A DNA stretch of 20,304 bases. It comes from Bacteroidota bacterium (GTDB lineage Bacteria; Bacteroidota; Bacteroidia; Flavobacteriales; Flavobacteriaceae). Of the stretch, positions 7,392 through 14,443 are shown piece after piece. The notes beneath the pieces were generated by a model, which was not told the origin of the DNA, made no database searches, and saw nothing but the letters and a program-made list of their open reading frames with translations. The position numbers and the translations under genes are program-made. Numbering within the stretch: position 1 is the stretch's first letter; every line of letters begins with the position of its first letter. The stretch is from positions 1-20,304 of the forward strand of contig JAHZIZ010000235.1 in assembly GCA_022601215.1 (NCBI GenBank), given 5' to 3'.

Positions 7392-8465
7392 ATGGAAGAA
7401 CAAACAGGAGTTCCTAACCCTCAAGATGAATTAGGCAAAACAGATACAACGCCTCCACAGGATTTGCAAGAAGCAACAACCAATGGGGAACATGACCTAC
7501 AATTTAAAAGTAGGTTAGACCTCACAGAACTACGCGCACATGTCAATCAGATAAAGAGTGAAATAGGCAAAGTAATTGTAGGGCAAAGTAATATGATCGA
7601 CATGCTAATCGCTTCCCTTTTAGCAAATGGTCATTCTCTTATTGAAGGAGTTCCTGGCGTTGCAAAAACGATTAGCGCAAAATTATTGGCAAAATCATTA
7701 TCTGTTGATTTTAGCCGAATCCAATTTACTCCAGATCTAATGCCTAGTGATATTTTAGGGACTTCGGTGTTTAACTTAAAAAGTTCTGAATTTGAATTTA
7801 AAAAAGGTCCCATCTTTTCAAATATGATTTTAATTGACGAGATAAATAGAGCACCTGCCAAAACTCAGGCGGCCCTTTTTGAAGTAATGGAAGAGCAACA
7901 AATTACTATGGACGGCGTACAGTATAAAATGGACATGCCATTCATGGTATTGGCCACCCAGAACCCGGTAGAACAAGAAGGAACTTATCGTCTTCCTGAG
8001 GCACAGCTTGACCGGTTCTTGTTTAAAATAGACGTAGGTTATCCAAATCTTGAAGAAGAAATTGAAATCCTCAACCGAGAGCATATCCTAATGGACAAAG
8101 AGAAAACAGCCGCCATCACTTCATTTTTAAGTGGTGCGCAAATTTCGAAATACCAAAGTCTAGTCTCTCAAGTACGAATTGAAGAACACTTATTACATTA
8201 TATCGCACAAATTATTGTAGCCACTAGAAGTAACCAGTTTCTCTACTTAGGAGCCTCACCAAGGGCCTCTATCGCCATACTTAAAGCGAGTAAAGCCTTT
8301 GCTGCAATGCAAGGACGTGATTTTGTTACACCAGAAGACATTAAACGTGCGGCAGTTCCTGTTTTGCATCACAGAGTGGTTGTGACCCCAGAACGTGAAA
8401 TGGAAGGCTTGAGTAGCGGGGATATTATCAAACAGATAATAGAAACCACAGAAATTCCAAGATAA
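7392..8465 (+). CDS. MoxR-family AAA+ ATPase
   Basis: A 357-residue MoxR AAA+ ATPase. After a ~40-residue Gln/Pro/Thr-rich N-terminal tail, which is longer than in many MoxR proteins, the AAA+ core shows Walker A GVPGVAKT (residues 86-93), Walker B MILIDE (145-150), sensor 1 Asn191 in ATQNP, the EGTYRLPEAQLDRF motif (196-209) typical of MoxR, and sensor 2 Arg291 in GASPRA. MoxR proteins are chaperone-like ATPases that act on or through vWA-type partners encoded beside them; here the partner is the DUF58 protein 12 bases downstream. The start follows the DUF4350 stop after 2 bases. All catalytic residues appear intact, so it should be an active ATPase. Confidence 0.95.
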   Translation: MEEQTGVPNPQDELGKTDTTPPQDLQEATTNGEHDLQFKSRLDLTELRAHVNQIKSEIGKVIVGQSNMIDMLIASLLANGHSLIEGVPGVAKTISAKLLAKSLSVDFSRIQFTPDLMPSDILGTSVFNLKSSEFEFKKGPIFSNMILIDEINRAPAKTQAALFEVMEEQQITMDGVQYKMDMPFMVLATQNPVEQEGTYRLPEAQLDRFLFKIDVGYPNLEEEIEILNREHILMDKEKTAAITSFLSGAQISKYQSLVSQVRIEEHLLHYIAQIIVATRSNQFLYLGASPRASIAILKASKAFAAMQGRDFVTPEDIKRAAVPVLHHRVVVTPEREMEGLSSGDIIKQIIETTEIPR

Positions 8466-8477
8466 AAATACGGCTCG

Positions 8478-9806
8478 ATGAACTTTCTCAAACCTTTTTA
8501 CATACAACCTCGATTTTTCTATGCTGGCATTGCTATCGTGGTCTTATTTGGTTTGAGTTATTTTATTCCGAAACTCTTTACCGTTGCCCAACTTTCTATT
8601 CTCGTAGTACTCACCTTCTTCTTTTTAGACCTACTCATTGTTTTTCTTGGACATCGCATTCAAGCCGAAAGAGTATTACCTGAAAAGTTCTCGAACGGAG
8701 ATTTAAATGGGGTAACCATTGCGTTGAGAAATGACTACGGGTTTGTTGCCCATTGTGAAATTATTGATGAAATTCCTGAGCAATTTCAACAAAGAGATTT
8801 TAGCTTGCGTACAAAAATAGCCTCTCGTAAAGAAAAAAGCCTTACGTATGCGCTTCGTCCTACTCAAAGAGGTGAATATCATTTTGGCGCTTTAAATGTC
8901 TATGCATCCTCAGTGCTTGGTTTAGTTGCTAAACGATATTCTTTTAGTAAGGACGCTATGGTAAAAACATATCCTAGTTTTAAGCAATTACGAAAGTTTG
9001 AACTCCTTAATATCAACAGAAACTCTGTCGATTCTGGAATTAAAAAAATACGACGTATCGGACATAGCATGGAGTTTGAACAAATAAAGGATTATGTGAT
9101 AGGAGATGATCTTCGAACTATTAACTGGAAAGCTACTGCGAAACGCAATAGCTTGATGGTTAATATGTTTCAGGACGAAAAATCACAATCCATTTATTCT
9201 ATTATCGACAGAGGGCGTTATATGAAAATGCCTTTTAACGGATTAAGTTTGTTAGACTATGCGATTAATGCCTCTTTGGTAATTAGTAATGTAGTTCTGA
9301 AAAAACACGATAAAGCTGGAATGCTATCGTTTTCCAAAAAAGTAAATAATATCGTTGTCGCCGAAAGACGAAGCTCGCAAATGCGACTTATTTTAGAATC
9401 ACTCTATAATGTAAATACCGACTTTTTTGAAAGCGATTACAGTAAGCTATATGCCAACATAAAAAAGCACATCACGCATCGCAGTCTTATTCTTTTGTAT
9501 ACCAATTTTGAAACCTTAGATAGTTTGCGCAGACAGCTTCCATATTTAAAAGCCATTGCTAAAAGTCACTTATTGGTCATCGTAATTTTTAAGAATACTG
9601 AATTATCCGGGTTGGTGAAGAATAAGGCAGAAACTGTACAACAAGTATATGATAAGGTTGTAGCTGAAAAATTCGTTTACGAAAAGAAATTAATTGTTTA
9701 TGAGCTTCAGAAATACGGAATCCAAACCATCTTAACTGCGCCGAAAGATCTTACCGTAAATACTATCAATAAATATCTAGAAATAAAAGCTCGAGGCTTG
9801 TTATAA
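8478..9806 (+). CDS. DUF58 (vWA-like) protein, MoxR partner
   Basis: A 442-residue DUF58 protein. Two hydrophobic segments (about 13-31 and 37-58) anchor it. A beta-rich middle part (60-170) resembles the domain that precedes DUF58. The DUF58 signature GDDLRTINWKATAKR spans 209-223. The vWA-like part follows: the usual metal-binding DxSxS site is replaced by DRGRY at 244-248, so a standard MIDAS metal site is not visible. Proteins with DUF58 form the conserved partner of MoxR ATPases. It is the last gene of the operon, 12 bases after MoxR. No clear hairpin terminator was found in the 129 bases before the next gene. Confidence 0.93.
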   Translation: MNFLKPFYIQPRFFYAGIAIVVLFGLSYFIPKLFTVAQLSILVVLTFFFLDLLIVFLGHRIQAERVLPEKFSNGDLNGVTIALRNDYGFVAHCEIIDEIPEQFQQRDFSLRTKIASRKEKSLTYALRPTQRGEYHFGALNVYASSVLGLVAKRYSFSKDAMVKTYPSFKQLRKFELLNINRNSVDSGIKKIRRIGHSMEFEQIKDYVIGDDLRTINWKATAKRNSLMVNMFQDEKSQSIYSIIDRGRYMKMPFNGLSLLDYAINASLVISNVVLKKHDKAGMLSFSKKVNNIVVAERRSSQMRLILESLYNVNTDFFESDYSKLYANIKKHITHRSLILLYTNFETLDSLRRQLPYLKAIAKSHLLVIVIFKNTELSGLVKNKAETVQQVYDKVVAEKFVYEKKLIVYELQKYGIQTILTAPKDLTVNTINKYLEIKARGLL

Positions 9807-9864
9807 ATCCTTAATACGGTCCTTACTACAATTCAGTATTGATAATTGACAGTTGAGACATTCT

Positions 9865-9898
9865 TTGTTTCTCTGAATGTGAATTCTTCGCACATTTG
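9865..9898 (+). promoter_or_regulatory. possible promoter and inverted repeat upstream of the DUF2141 gene
   Basis: TTG at 9865-9867 is followed after 23 bases by CACATTTG (9891-9898), one base off the Bacteroidota -7 consensus TAnnTTTG. The spacing is at the long end of the accepted range. AATGTG (9876-9881) and CACATT (9891-9896) form an inverted repeat with a 9-base spacer overlapping the -7 candidate, so a repressor site is possible. Short matches of this kind arise by chance. Confidence 0.3.
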
Positions 9899-9935
9899 AA
9901 GTGTATTAATAACACAACAATTAAAAATCAATATT

Positions 9936-10379
9936 ATGAAAACTATCATCATCACCATTACACTCGCCATTTCAAGTTTATTTACGCAAGCACAGACCAC
10001 TGTTGCCGAAACTGTAAAAACCGAAACAGCAGGAACTACAATAACGGTGACTGTTCCAGTGCCAAGTGCAGACGGAAATGTCATTGTTGGGCTATACGAT
10101 GAAACCACTTTTATGAAAGCCGCTCCTTTACAAGGACTGGAAGGAGCTATCGTCGATGGCAAGGCCGTCGTTACTTTTACCAATGTAACCCCTGGTATTT
10201 ATGGAATTACGCTTTTCCACGACAAAAATGGGAACAAAACTATGGACTTTGAACCTAACGGTATGCCAAAGGAAATGTATGGCGTTTCTAATAACGTGAT
10301 GAGCTATGGTCCTCCTCAGTGGAAAGATGCCCAATTTGAAGTAGCAAATGAAGCGCTCGAGTTAGAAATAAGAATGTAA
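9936..10379 (+). CDS. secreted DUF2141 domain protein
   Basis: A 147-residue secreted protein with a signal peptide (about 1-19, ending FTQAQ). The rest is a DUF2141 beta-sandwich domain, recognised by VTPGIYGITLFHDKNGNKTMDF followed by GMPKEMYGVSNN, the G-x-Y-A/G-I-x-x-x-H-D-x-N-x-N signature with its cluster of Asp/Asn that may bind calcium. Its biochemical role is unknown. It stands alone between the MoxR operon and oxyR, with a strong terminator behind it, so it is probably monocistronic. The start gives a proper signal peptide and follows an A-rich leader. Confidence 0.9.
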   Translation: MKTIIITITLAISSLFTQAQTTVAETVKTETAGTTITVTVPVPSADGNVIVGLYDETTFMKAAPLQGLEGAIVDGKAVVTFTNVTPGIYGITLFHDKNGNKTMDFEPNGMPKEMYGVSNNVMSYGPPQWKDAQFEVANEALELEIRM

Positions 10380-10400
10380 GATAAAAAAGATACGGTAAAC

Positions 10401-10434
10401 AAAAATTCCAGCACCTCCTTTTGCTGGAATTTTT
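10401..10434 (+). terminator. intrinsic terminator after the DUF2141 gene
   Basis: A 13-base perfect stem (AAAAATTCCAGCA, 10401-10413, with its complement at 10422-10434) closes an 8-base loop CCTCCTTT. The stem ends in a short T run on the plus strand and an A run on the other side, so it could work in both directions. It separates the DUF2141 gene from oxyR. Confidence 0.85.
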
Positions 10435-10492
10435 GTTATAAGGATATTCTTAAAATTTATGATGAATAATAGATTTTATTAATAGTGATTCG

Positions 10493-10500
10493 TATTTTTG
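10493..10500 (+). promoter_or_regulatory. candidate -7 promoter element of oxyR
   Basis: TATTTTTG matches the Bacteroidota -7 consensus TAnnTTTG exactly and lies 18 bases before the oxyR ATG, which would give a leader of roughly 12 bases. No TTG was found at the -33 distance, so recognition may rest on the -7 element or an activator. Confidence 0.4.
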
Positions 10501-10518
10501 ATATCAAATAGCTTCATT

Positions 10519-11454
10519 ATGACCATTACACAGCTCAAATATGTACTCGCCGTAGCAGAACACCAAAACTTTACCAAAGCAGCGGAGAAAACATTCGTTA
10601 CGCAACCCACCTTAAGTATGCAAATACAGAAGCTGGAGGAAGAACTCGATATTTTAATCTTTAATAGAGGTAAAAAACCCATTGAACTTACCCCAGTAGG
10701 ACTAAAGATTGTGAATCAGGCAAAAAGTATTGTGAATGAAGCAGAGCGCATGCAAGACGTGGTAGATCAGGAAAAAGGATTTATTGGAGGGGAATTTAGA
10801 TTGGGAATGATCCCTACCATCATGCCAACATTGCTTCCAATGTTTTTAAAGACATTTACAGTGCGTTACCCAAAGGTGCAACTGCGAATTGAGGAATTAG
10901 CTACCGATGAAATAATCACGAAATTACATGAAGGTCACCTAGATGCAGCTATTGCAGCCACTCCACTGTATAACGAAAAAATAAAAGAGCGTCCTATCTA
11001 TTATGAACCGTTTGTGGGATACGTACCAGAGAGCCACCGTTTGTATAATAAAGAAACCATAGAAAGTTCCGACTTAGAAATTGAAGACATCCTTCTATTA
11101 GAAGATGGACATTGTTTTAGAGACGGCGTGATCAACTTATGTAAAGTGTCGAAACTTGCGAAGGATGATCCTTTTCAATTAGAAAGCGGCAGTTTTGAAA
11201 CGCTCATTAAGCTTTCTCACGAAGGGTTAGGGATGACACTACTTCCATTTTTACACACCTTAGATATTTCAGAAAAACAACAAAAGCACCTAAAACACTT
11301 TAAAGAACCATCGCCGGCTAGAGAAGTGAGTCTTATTTACCCAAAAAGTGAACTAAAGATGCAGATTATAAACGCCATGTATGATGTAATAGCTGGAGTA
11401 ATACGCGGTGCGATTCGTTTTCAGGATGTAAAAATTATAAGCCCCGTAAAATAA
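10519..11454 (+). CDS. oxyR: OxyR, peroxide-sensing LysR-type regulator
   Basis: A 311-residue LysR-type regulator. The N-terminal winged helix-turn-helix covers about residues 1-60 (AVAEHQNFTKAAEKTFVTQP). The effector domain carries GHCFRDGVINLC, with Cys199 and Cys208 eight residues apart, the same numbers and spacing as the disulfide-forming pair of E. coli OxyR. It should therefore sense hydrogen peroxide by forming that disulfide and control antioxidant genes. ATG 10519 is preferred to an in-frame TTG at 10498 because the LysR fold starts at once and a -7 element would lie between the two. No catalase or peroxiredoxin gene is next to it. A terminator follows. Confidence 0.96.
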   Translation: MTITQLKYVLAVAEHQNFTKAAEKTFVTQPTLSMQIQKLEEELDILIFNRGKKPIELTPVGLKIVNQAKSIVNEAERMQDVVDQEKGFIGGEFRLGMIPTIMPTLLPMFLKTFTVRYPKVQLRIEELATDEIITKLHEGHLDAAIAATPLYNEKIKERPIYYEPFVGYVPESHRLYNKETIESSDLEIEDILLLEDGHCFRDGVINLCKVSKLAKDDPFQLESGSFETLIKLSHEGLGMTLLPFLHTLDISEKQQKHLKHFKEPSPAREVSLIYPKSELKMQIINAMYDVIAGVIRGAIRFQDVKIISPVK

Positions 11455-11480
11455 AAAAAGCCTTCATCGCTGAAGGCCTT
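11453..11480. terminator. bidirectional terminator between oxyR and the 65-residue small gene
   Basis: GCCTTCA (11460-11466) pairs with TGAAGGC (11471-11477) around a TCGC loop. A run of seven A before it gives a clean U tract for minus-strand transcripts, while CTTATTATT follows on the plus strand, so it is stronger for the minus-strand small gene and usable for oxyR. Confidence 0.8.
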
Positions 11481-11484
11481 ATTA

Positions 11485-11682
11485 TTATTCTTTAAGATAA
11501 ATTAAACATTGATTTAATTGGGGGTTCTGCTGAATGAGTGAATTGACCCAGATTCTCAACTCCTCTATTTCATGAGGAAGTAATCGGTCCATTGCTTTTT
11601 TCAACTCTTTACAGAACAGATTAACGTCAAAACTTACTTTTTTAAGCACAGCTTTAGTGTAATCGAACATTGCTCTAGCCAT
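11485..11682 (-). CDS. small conserved-looking protein of 65 residues
   Basis: A 65-residue, soluble, mostly helical protein without signal peptide or membrane segment. It contains two Cys (in LFCKEL and NQCLIY), a central basic/acidic helix (KELKKAMDRLLPHEIEELRIWV) and ends in LIYLKE. I recognise the general pattern (AMFDYTK, VSFDVNLFCKEL, LLPHEIEEL) as that of a small uncharacterised family in flavobacteria, but cannot name a function. It has its own terminator immediately downstream, shared with oxyR, and sits 126 bases after the AIM24-like gene on the same strand. The start may be Met1 or Met4. Given codon quality and the tailored terminator, it is very probably a real gene. Confidence 0.8.
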   Translation of the reverse strand: MARAMFDYTKAVLKKVSFDVNLFCKELKKAMDRLLPHEIEELRIWVNSLIQQNPQLNQCLIYLKE

Positions 11683-11775
11683 AGTATTAATCAGAGTTAG
11701 GTTACGTAGTTGTTTATTATAGGCGCGAGGTTTATATTACTGTCTTAAAGGTAAGTAAAATTCTTCAACAGAAAG

Positions 11776-11812
11776 AACTTTGTTAATAACTGCCTGCGTT
11801 AAACTTTGTTAA
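11776..11812. repeat. short direct repeat AACTTTGTTAA x2
   Basis: AACTTTGTTAA occurs at 11776-11786 and again at 11802-11812, 26 bases apart, about two and a half helical turns. The second copy overlaps the stop codon of the AIM24-family gene. It could be a regulator site for the 65-residue gene or chance in AT-rich DNA. Confidence 0.45.
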
Positions 11813-12609
11813 AATCCATTATCTCCATCTAACAAATCTCCCAAGCCGCCTAAAATACTTCCTTCTCCTTTTCCCTTACCTCCTCCTCTAGGAGCCGCTG
11901 CCCACACCCTTTTAGCTAGTCTGCTAAACGGTAATGATTGCACATAAACAGTCCCAGGTCCGGTTAATGTGGCAAAGAAAAGTCCTTCTCCCCCAAACAG
12001 GGTATTCTTTATTCCTCCTATAAACTCGATATCGTAATTAACCGTTTGGTCAAATCCTATAATACATCCGGTATCGACTTTCATAGTTTCTCCTGCAGCC
12101 AGCTCCTTGGTTGCTGTAGTCCCACCTGCGTGTACGAAGGCCATACCATCTCCTTCAAGCTTTTGCATGATAAAGCCTTCACCACCAAACAAACCTCTTC
12201 CCAATTTCTTTGAAAATTCAATTCCAACCGAAACGCCTTTCGCAGCGCAGAGAAATGCGTCTTTTTGGCAGACAAATTTACCTCCAAATCTCGCTAGGTC
12301 TATGGCAATAATTTTTCCAGGATAAGGTGAAGCGAAACTCACACGCTTTTTCCCCCCCTGCATATTATAAAAAGCGGTCATAAAAAGACTCTCTCCCGTT
12401 AGTAGTCGTTTTCCCGCTCCAAATATCTTTCCCATAACGCTAGAATCTTGTTTAGATCCGTCCCCAAAAATAGTCTCCATCTGGATGCCATTATCCATCA
12501 TCATAAAACTCCCTGCCTCGGCTACAACACCTTCATTAGGGTCTAATTCTATTTCTACGTATTGCATTTCTTCACCATAAATGGTATAATCTATTTCATG
12601 TGCTGTCAT
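11809..12609 (-). CDS. AIM24 / TIGR00266 family protein
   Basis: A 266-residue protein of the TIGR00266 (AIM24-like) family, predicted to form a beta-rich, often trimeric fold with repeated strands. The N-terminal segment (MQYVEIELDPNEGVVAEAGSFMMMD) and the repeated Gly-rich strands (FGGEGFIMQKLEGDGMAFVHAGG, then GGEGLFFATLTGPGTVYVQ) are typical. The C-terminus is a Gly/Lys-rich tail (PRGGGKGKGEGS). There is no signal peptide, so it is expected in the cytoplasm. No catalytic site is visible and its role is unknown. It stands between the DUF4442 gene and the 65-residue gene, all on the minus strand. Confidence 0.92.
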   Translation of the reverse strand: MTAHEIDYTIYGEEMQYVEIELDPNEGVVAEAGSFMMMDNGIQMETIFGDGSKQDSSVMGKIFGAGKRLLTGESLFMTAFYNMQGGKKRVSFASPYPGKIIAIDLARFGGKFVCQKDAFLCAAKGVSVGIEFSKKLGRGLFGGEGFIMQKLEGDGMAFVHAGGTTATKELAAGETMKVDTGCIIGFDQTVNYDIEFIGGIKNTLFGGEGLFFATLTGPGTVYVQSLPFSRLAKRVWAAAPRGGGKGKGEGSILGGLGDLLDGDNGF

Positions 12610-12712
12610 TATTTAAATGTTTAGAAGGTTATCAGAAGATTAGTTGAATTGAAATACGTTTTGTTACAATTAGTTGCAGGGTAGTTTAACAACTTTGACT
12701 AAGTAGCACGAT

Positions 12713-12734
12713 TTGGTCATTTATGAATGGCCAA
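12713..12734. repeat. inverted repeat between the DUF4442 and AIM24 genes
   Basis: TTGGTCATT (12713-12721) and AATGGCCAA (12726-12734) form a nine-pair stem with one G-T pair and a 4-base loop. It lies between two minus-strand genes. There is no T run on the minus strand after it, so it is more likely an attenuating hairpin or protein site than a standard terminator. Nothing else was seen in 12610-12765. Confidence 0.45.
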
Positions 12735-12765
12735 TTTCATATTTAGTATTGATAACCGTAAGGAC

Positions 12766-13218
12766 CTATTTCCTTTTAACTGTCCATTCAAATTCAAACA
12801 GCGATACGACGTCACCATGTTTATCTTTACCAACGGCTTTCATCCAACAAGTTCGTCCTTCACCCGTAGCAATGGTTTGTTGTATTGCTTTTGAAATAGC
12901 CAAACCATCTTCACAGCGAAACGTTATTTTACCCGTAGCCTTTTTTGTAAATGTCGCCTTATTATTTGCGACCAACATGGACACCTTTGCATTGCTATTC
13001 TTTATATAAGACATCACTAATGCTCCCGTAGAAAGCTCCGCCGCCATTCCTTGAACGGCCCAAAACATAGATTTAAATGGATTTTGATTGATCCATCGAT
13101 GCGTAACAGAGGTAGTACAATGTGTTTCAGAAATTTCAATGGCTCTTACCCCAGAAAAATAAGCCGAAGGCAACTTAAACATTGTAAATTTATTTATCTG
13201 ACTGGGCTTTAATGTCAT
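12766..13218 (-). CDS. DUF4442 (hot-dog fold, thioesterase-like) protein
   Basis: A 150-residue protein of the DUF4442 family, a branch of the hot-dog fold that includes acyl-CoA thioesterases. The signature NPFKSMFWAVQGMAAELSTGAL near residues 46-67 corresponds to the long central helix, and the strands after it (SMLVANNKATFTKKATGKITFRC) fit the fold. No signal peptide. The substrate, perhaps an acyl-CoA, is unknown and thioesterase activity is not proven for the family. It starts at the first Met of the frame, after a 191-base gap shared with the divergent DUF4870 operon. Confidence 0.88.
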   Translation of the reverse strand: MTLKPSQINKFTMFKLPSAYFSGVRAIEISETHCTTSVTHRWINQNPFKSMFWAVQGMAAELSTGALVMSYIKNSNAKVSMLVANNKATFTKKATGKITFRCEDGLAISKAIQQTIATGEGRTCWMKAVGKDKHGDVVSLFEFEWTVKRK

Positions 13219-13322
13219 AGCTTATAGACTTTGGGCGAAGATATTCCTTTTCTATTCAGAATAAAAAAAAAAACTCCTTAACCCACTCTATTGACTGAAT
13301 ATCAAAAGAAATCAGGTTTTAA

Positions 13323-13348
13323 AAATGTTAACGTTGTGTTAAATTTTA
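13323..13348. promoter_or_regulatory. inverted repeat, candidate operator of the PadR operon
   Basis: TTAAC (13328-13332) and GTTAA (13338-13342) are separated by 5 bases and flanked by AAAAT on the left and ATTTT on the right, making a longer imperfect palindrome with one unpaired G. It lies about 40 bases before the -7 candidate of the DUF4870 operon, in the gap shared with the divergent DUF4442 gene. It does not match the ATGT-N8-ACAT form known for some PadR proteins, so assigning it to PadR is a guess. Confidence 0.4.
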
Positions 13349-13382
13349 GTACTATGCGTAACATAATACCTGTTTTTAGACT

Positions 13383-13390
13383 TATCTTTG
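13383..13390 (+). promoter_or_regulatory. candidate -7 promoter element of the DUF4870-PadR-PspC operon
   Basis: TATCTTTG fits the Bacteroidota -7 consensus TAnnTTTG exactly and lies 19 bases before the DUF4870 ATG. A clear TTG at the -33 position is missing. This would give a short, A-rich leader. Confidence 0.45.
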
Positions 13391-13409
13391 CATAAGAAAA
13401 TAATAGACA

Positions 13410-13931
13410 ATGGAAACTAGCATACCTGAAAATCATAAAAATGTGGCTACCGCAATTCATCTTTCCACCTTTGCGAAGTACTTATTTCCTTTTGGAAATT
13501 TCTTAGCCCCTTTAATATTATGGACAACCAATAAAGAAAAAGATTTTGTGCAAGAACATGGAAGGGAAGCCATTAATTTTCAATTAAGCATGTTGCTGTA
13601 TGCGTTGGCTATAGGAATTTTATGTCTGCCGTTCTTCACAATATTTGCGTCGGATTTTGTAGGCTTAGTTGAAATCATTGACCATCATGTACACGAAGTG
13701 TCTGTAAAAAATGTGGACAATCTCTCAGGTTTATTAACCTTATTCTTAGTAGCGGCAATCCTTCTATTAGGTCTTTTCGTTTTAGAATTATATGCAGTAA
13801 TCAGTGCAACCATTCATGCTAATCGCGGAGAATATTATAAATATCCGTTAAGTATACCCTTTATAAAAACAACCCCTCAACCTATTGAGGAATCATCATC
13901 AAATCAATCAAAAAATGAACACGTTAATTAA
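13410..13931 (+). CDS. DUF4870 family membrane protein (Tic20-like)
   Basis: A 173-residue membrane protein of the DUF4870 family. The N-terminal part holds the family signature NFLAPLILWTTNKEKDFVQEHGREAINFQ (about residues 29-57), in which the last part, the EHGREAINFQ motif, is the most conserved. Three to four hydrophobic segments follow at about 21-42, 58-80 and 106-132. The C-terminus is a Ser/Asn/Gln-rich soluble tail. It is the first gene of an operon with PadR, PspC and GIN-domain genes. Its role is unknown. The last 17 bases overlap the start of the next small ORF. Confidence 0.92.
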   Translation: METSIPENHKNVATAIHLSTFAKYLFPFGNFLAPLILWTTNKEKDFVQEHGREAINFQLSMLLYALAIGILCLPFFTIFASDFVGLVEIIDHHVHEVSVKNVDNLSGLLTLFLVAAILLLGLFVLELYAVISATIHANRGEYYKYPLSIPFIKTTPQPIEESSSNQSKNEHVN

Positions 13932-14094
13932 ATTAGTAATGGCCGCTGTACTCAATATAGTGTCACCAGGAGAGCTACCTAAGCCCACGGCTTCAGTAGC
14001 TGTCATTAAAATGACAGAGAGTAAGTACACCTTGGATCAACTCAATCCACATTACATAATCACTCGAGACGAATTTTTGTCTCTGGAAAATTAG
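13915..14094 (+). CDS. unrecognised small ORF (59 residues) in the PadR operon
   Basis: A 59-residue frame whose ATG lies inside the last 17 bases of the DUF4870 gene and whose stop is 10 bases before the PadR ATG; filling an intergenic space so exactly argues that it is translated. An in-frame ATG at 13885 would lengthen it by ten polar residues and is less likely. The product has a hydrophobic N-terminus (LIKLVMAAVLNIV), then a Pro/Thr-rich stretch and a C-terminal part with LNPHYIITRDEFLSLEN. It is too short to decide between signal peptide and membrane anchor. I do not recognise a family. It may be an operon-specific small protein or a chance ORF. Confidence 0.5.
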   Translation: MNTLIKLVMAAVLNIVSPGELPKPTASVAVIKMTESKYTLDQLNPHYIITRDEFLSLEN

Positions 14095-14104
14095 ACCATG
14101 CCAT

Positions 14105-14443
14105 ATGAAAATTGAAAACACAAAAGCGCAAATGCGAAAGGGGGTCTTAGAATATTGTATTCTCTCTATACTTAAAGACGGAGAGGCATATACTAGTGAT
14201 ATCCTTGAAACGCTAAAAGACGCTAAAATGCTTGTGGTGGAAGGAACCATTTATCCACTATTAACCCGCCTTAAAAACGCAGGGTTATTAAACTACCGCT
14301 GGGAAGAATCTACCAGTGGACCGCCACGCAAGTATTATGAATTGACCGAAACCGGTAAATTATTTTTAAAAGAATTAAACACTACCTGGGACGAATTACG
14401 CCAGGCCGTGAATCGTGTAACAAGCTCAACCACTACAAAATGA
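14105..14443 (+). CDS. PadR-family transcriptional regulator
   Basis: A 112-residue PadR regulator of the short (single C-terminal helix) subfamily. The winged helix-turn-helix shows RKGVLEYCILSIL (about 11-23), the recognition segment VEGTIYPLLTRLKNAGLL (about 44-61) and the wing STSGPPRKYYELTETG (about 67-82); the C-terminal helix should form the dimer. PadR proteins repress nearby membrane protein genes and often their own operon, so it probably controls the DUF4870-PspC-GIN operon in which it lies. Its stop overlaps the PspC start by 4 bases (ATGA). Confidence 0.95.
   Translation: MKIENTKAQMRKGVLEYCILSILKDGEAYTSDILETLKDAKMLVVEGTIYPLLTRLKNAGLLNYRWEESTSGPPRKYYELTETGKLFLKELNTTWDELRQAVNRVTSSTTTK

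Noticed and set aside
10498..10518. TTG start for OxyR giving seven extra residues
   Set aside because: The LysR fold begins right after ATG 10519 and the two redox Cys then fall at 199 and 208 as in E. coli OxyR; the TTG belongs to the -7 element.
13261..13275. Run of A after the DUF4442 gene start region as terminator
   Set aside because: It has no stem next to it; it is simply AT-rich intergenic DNA.
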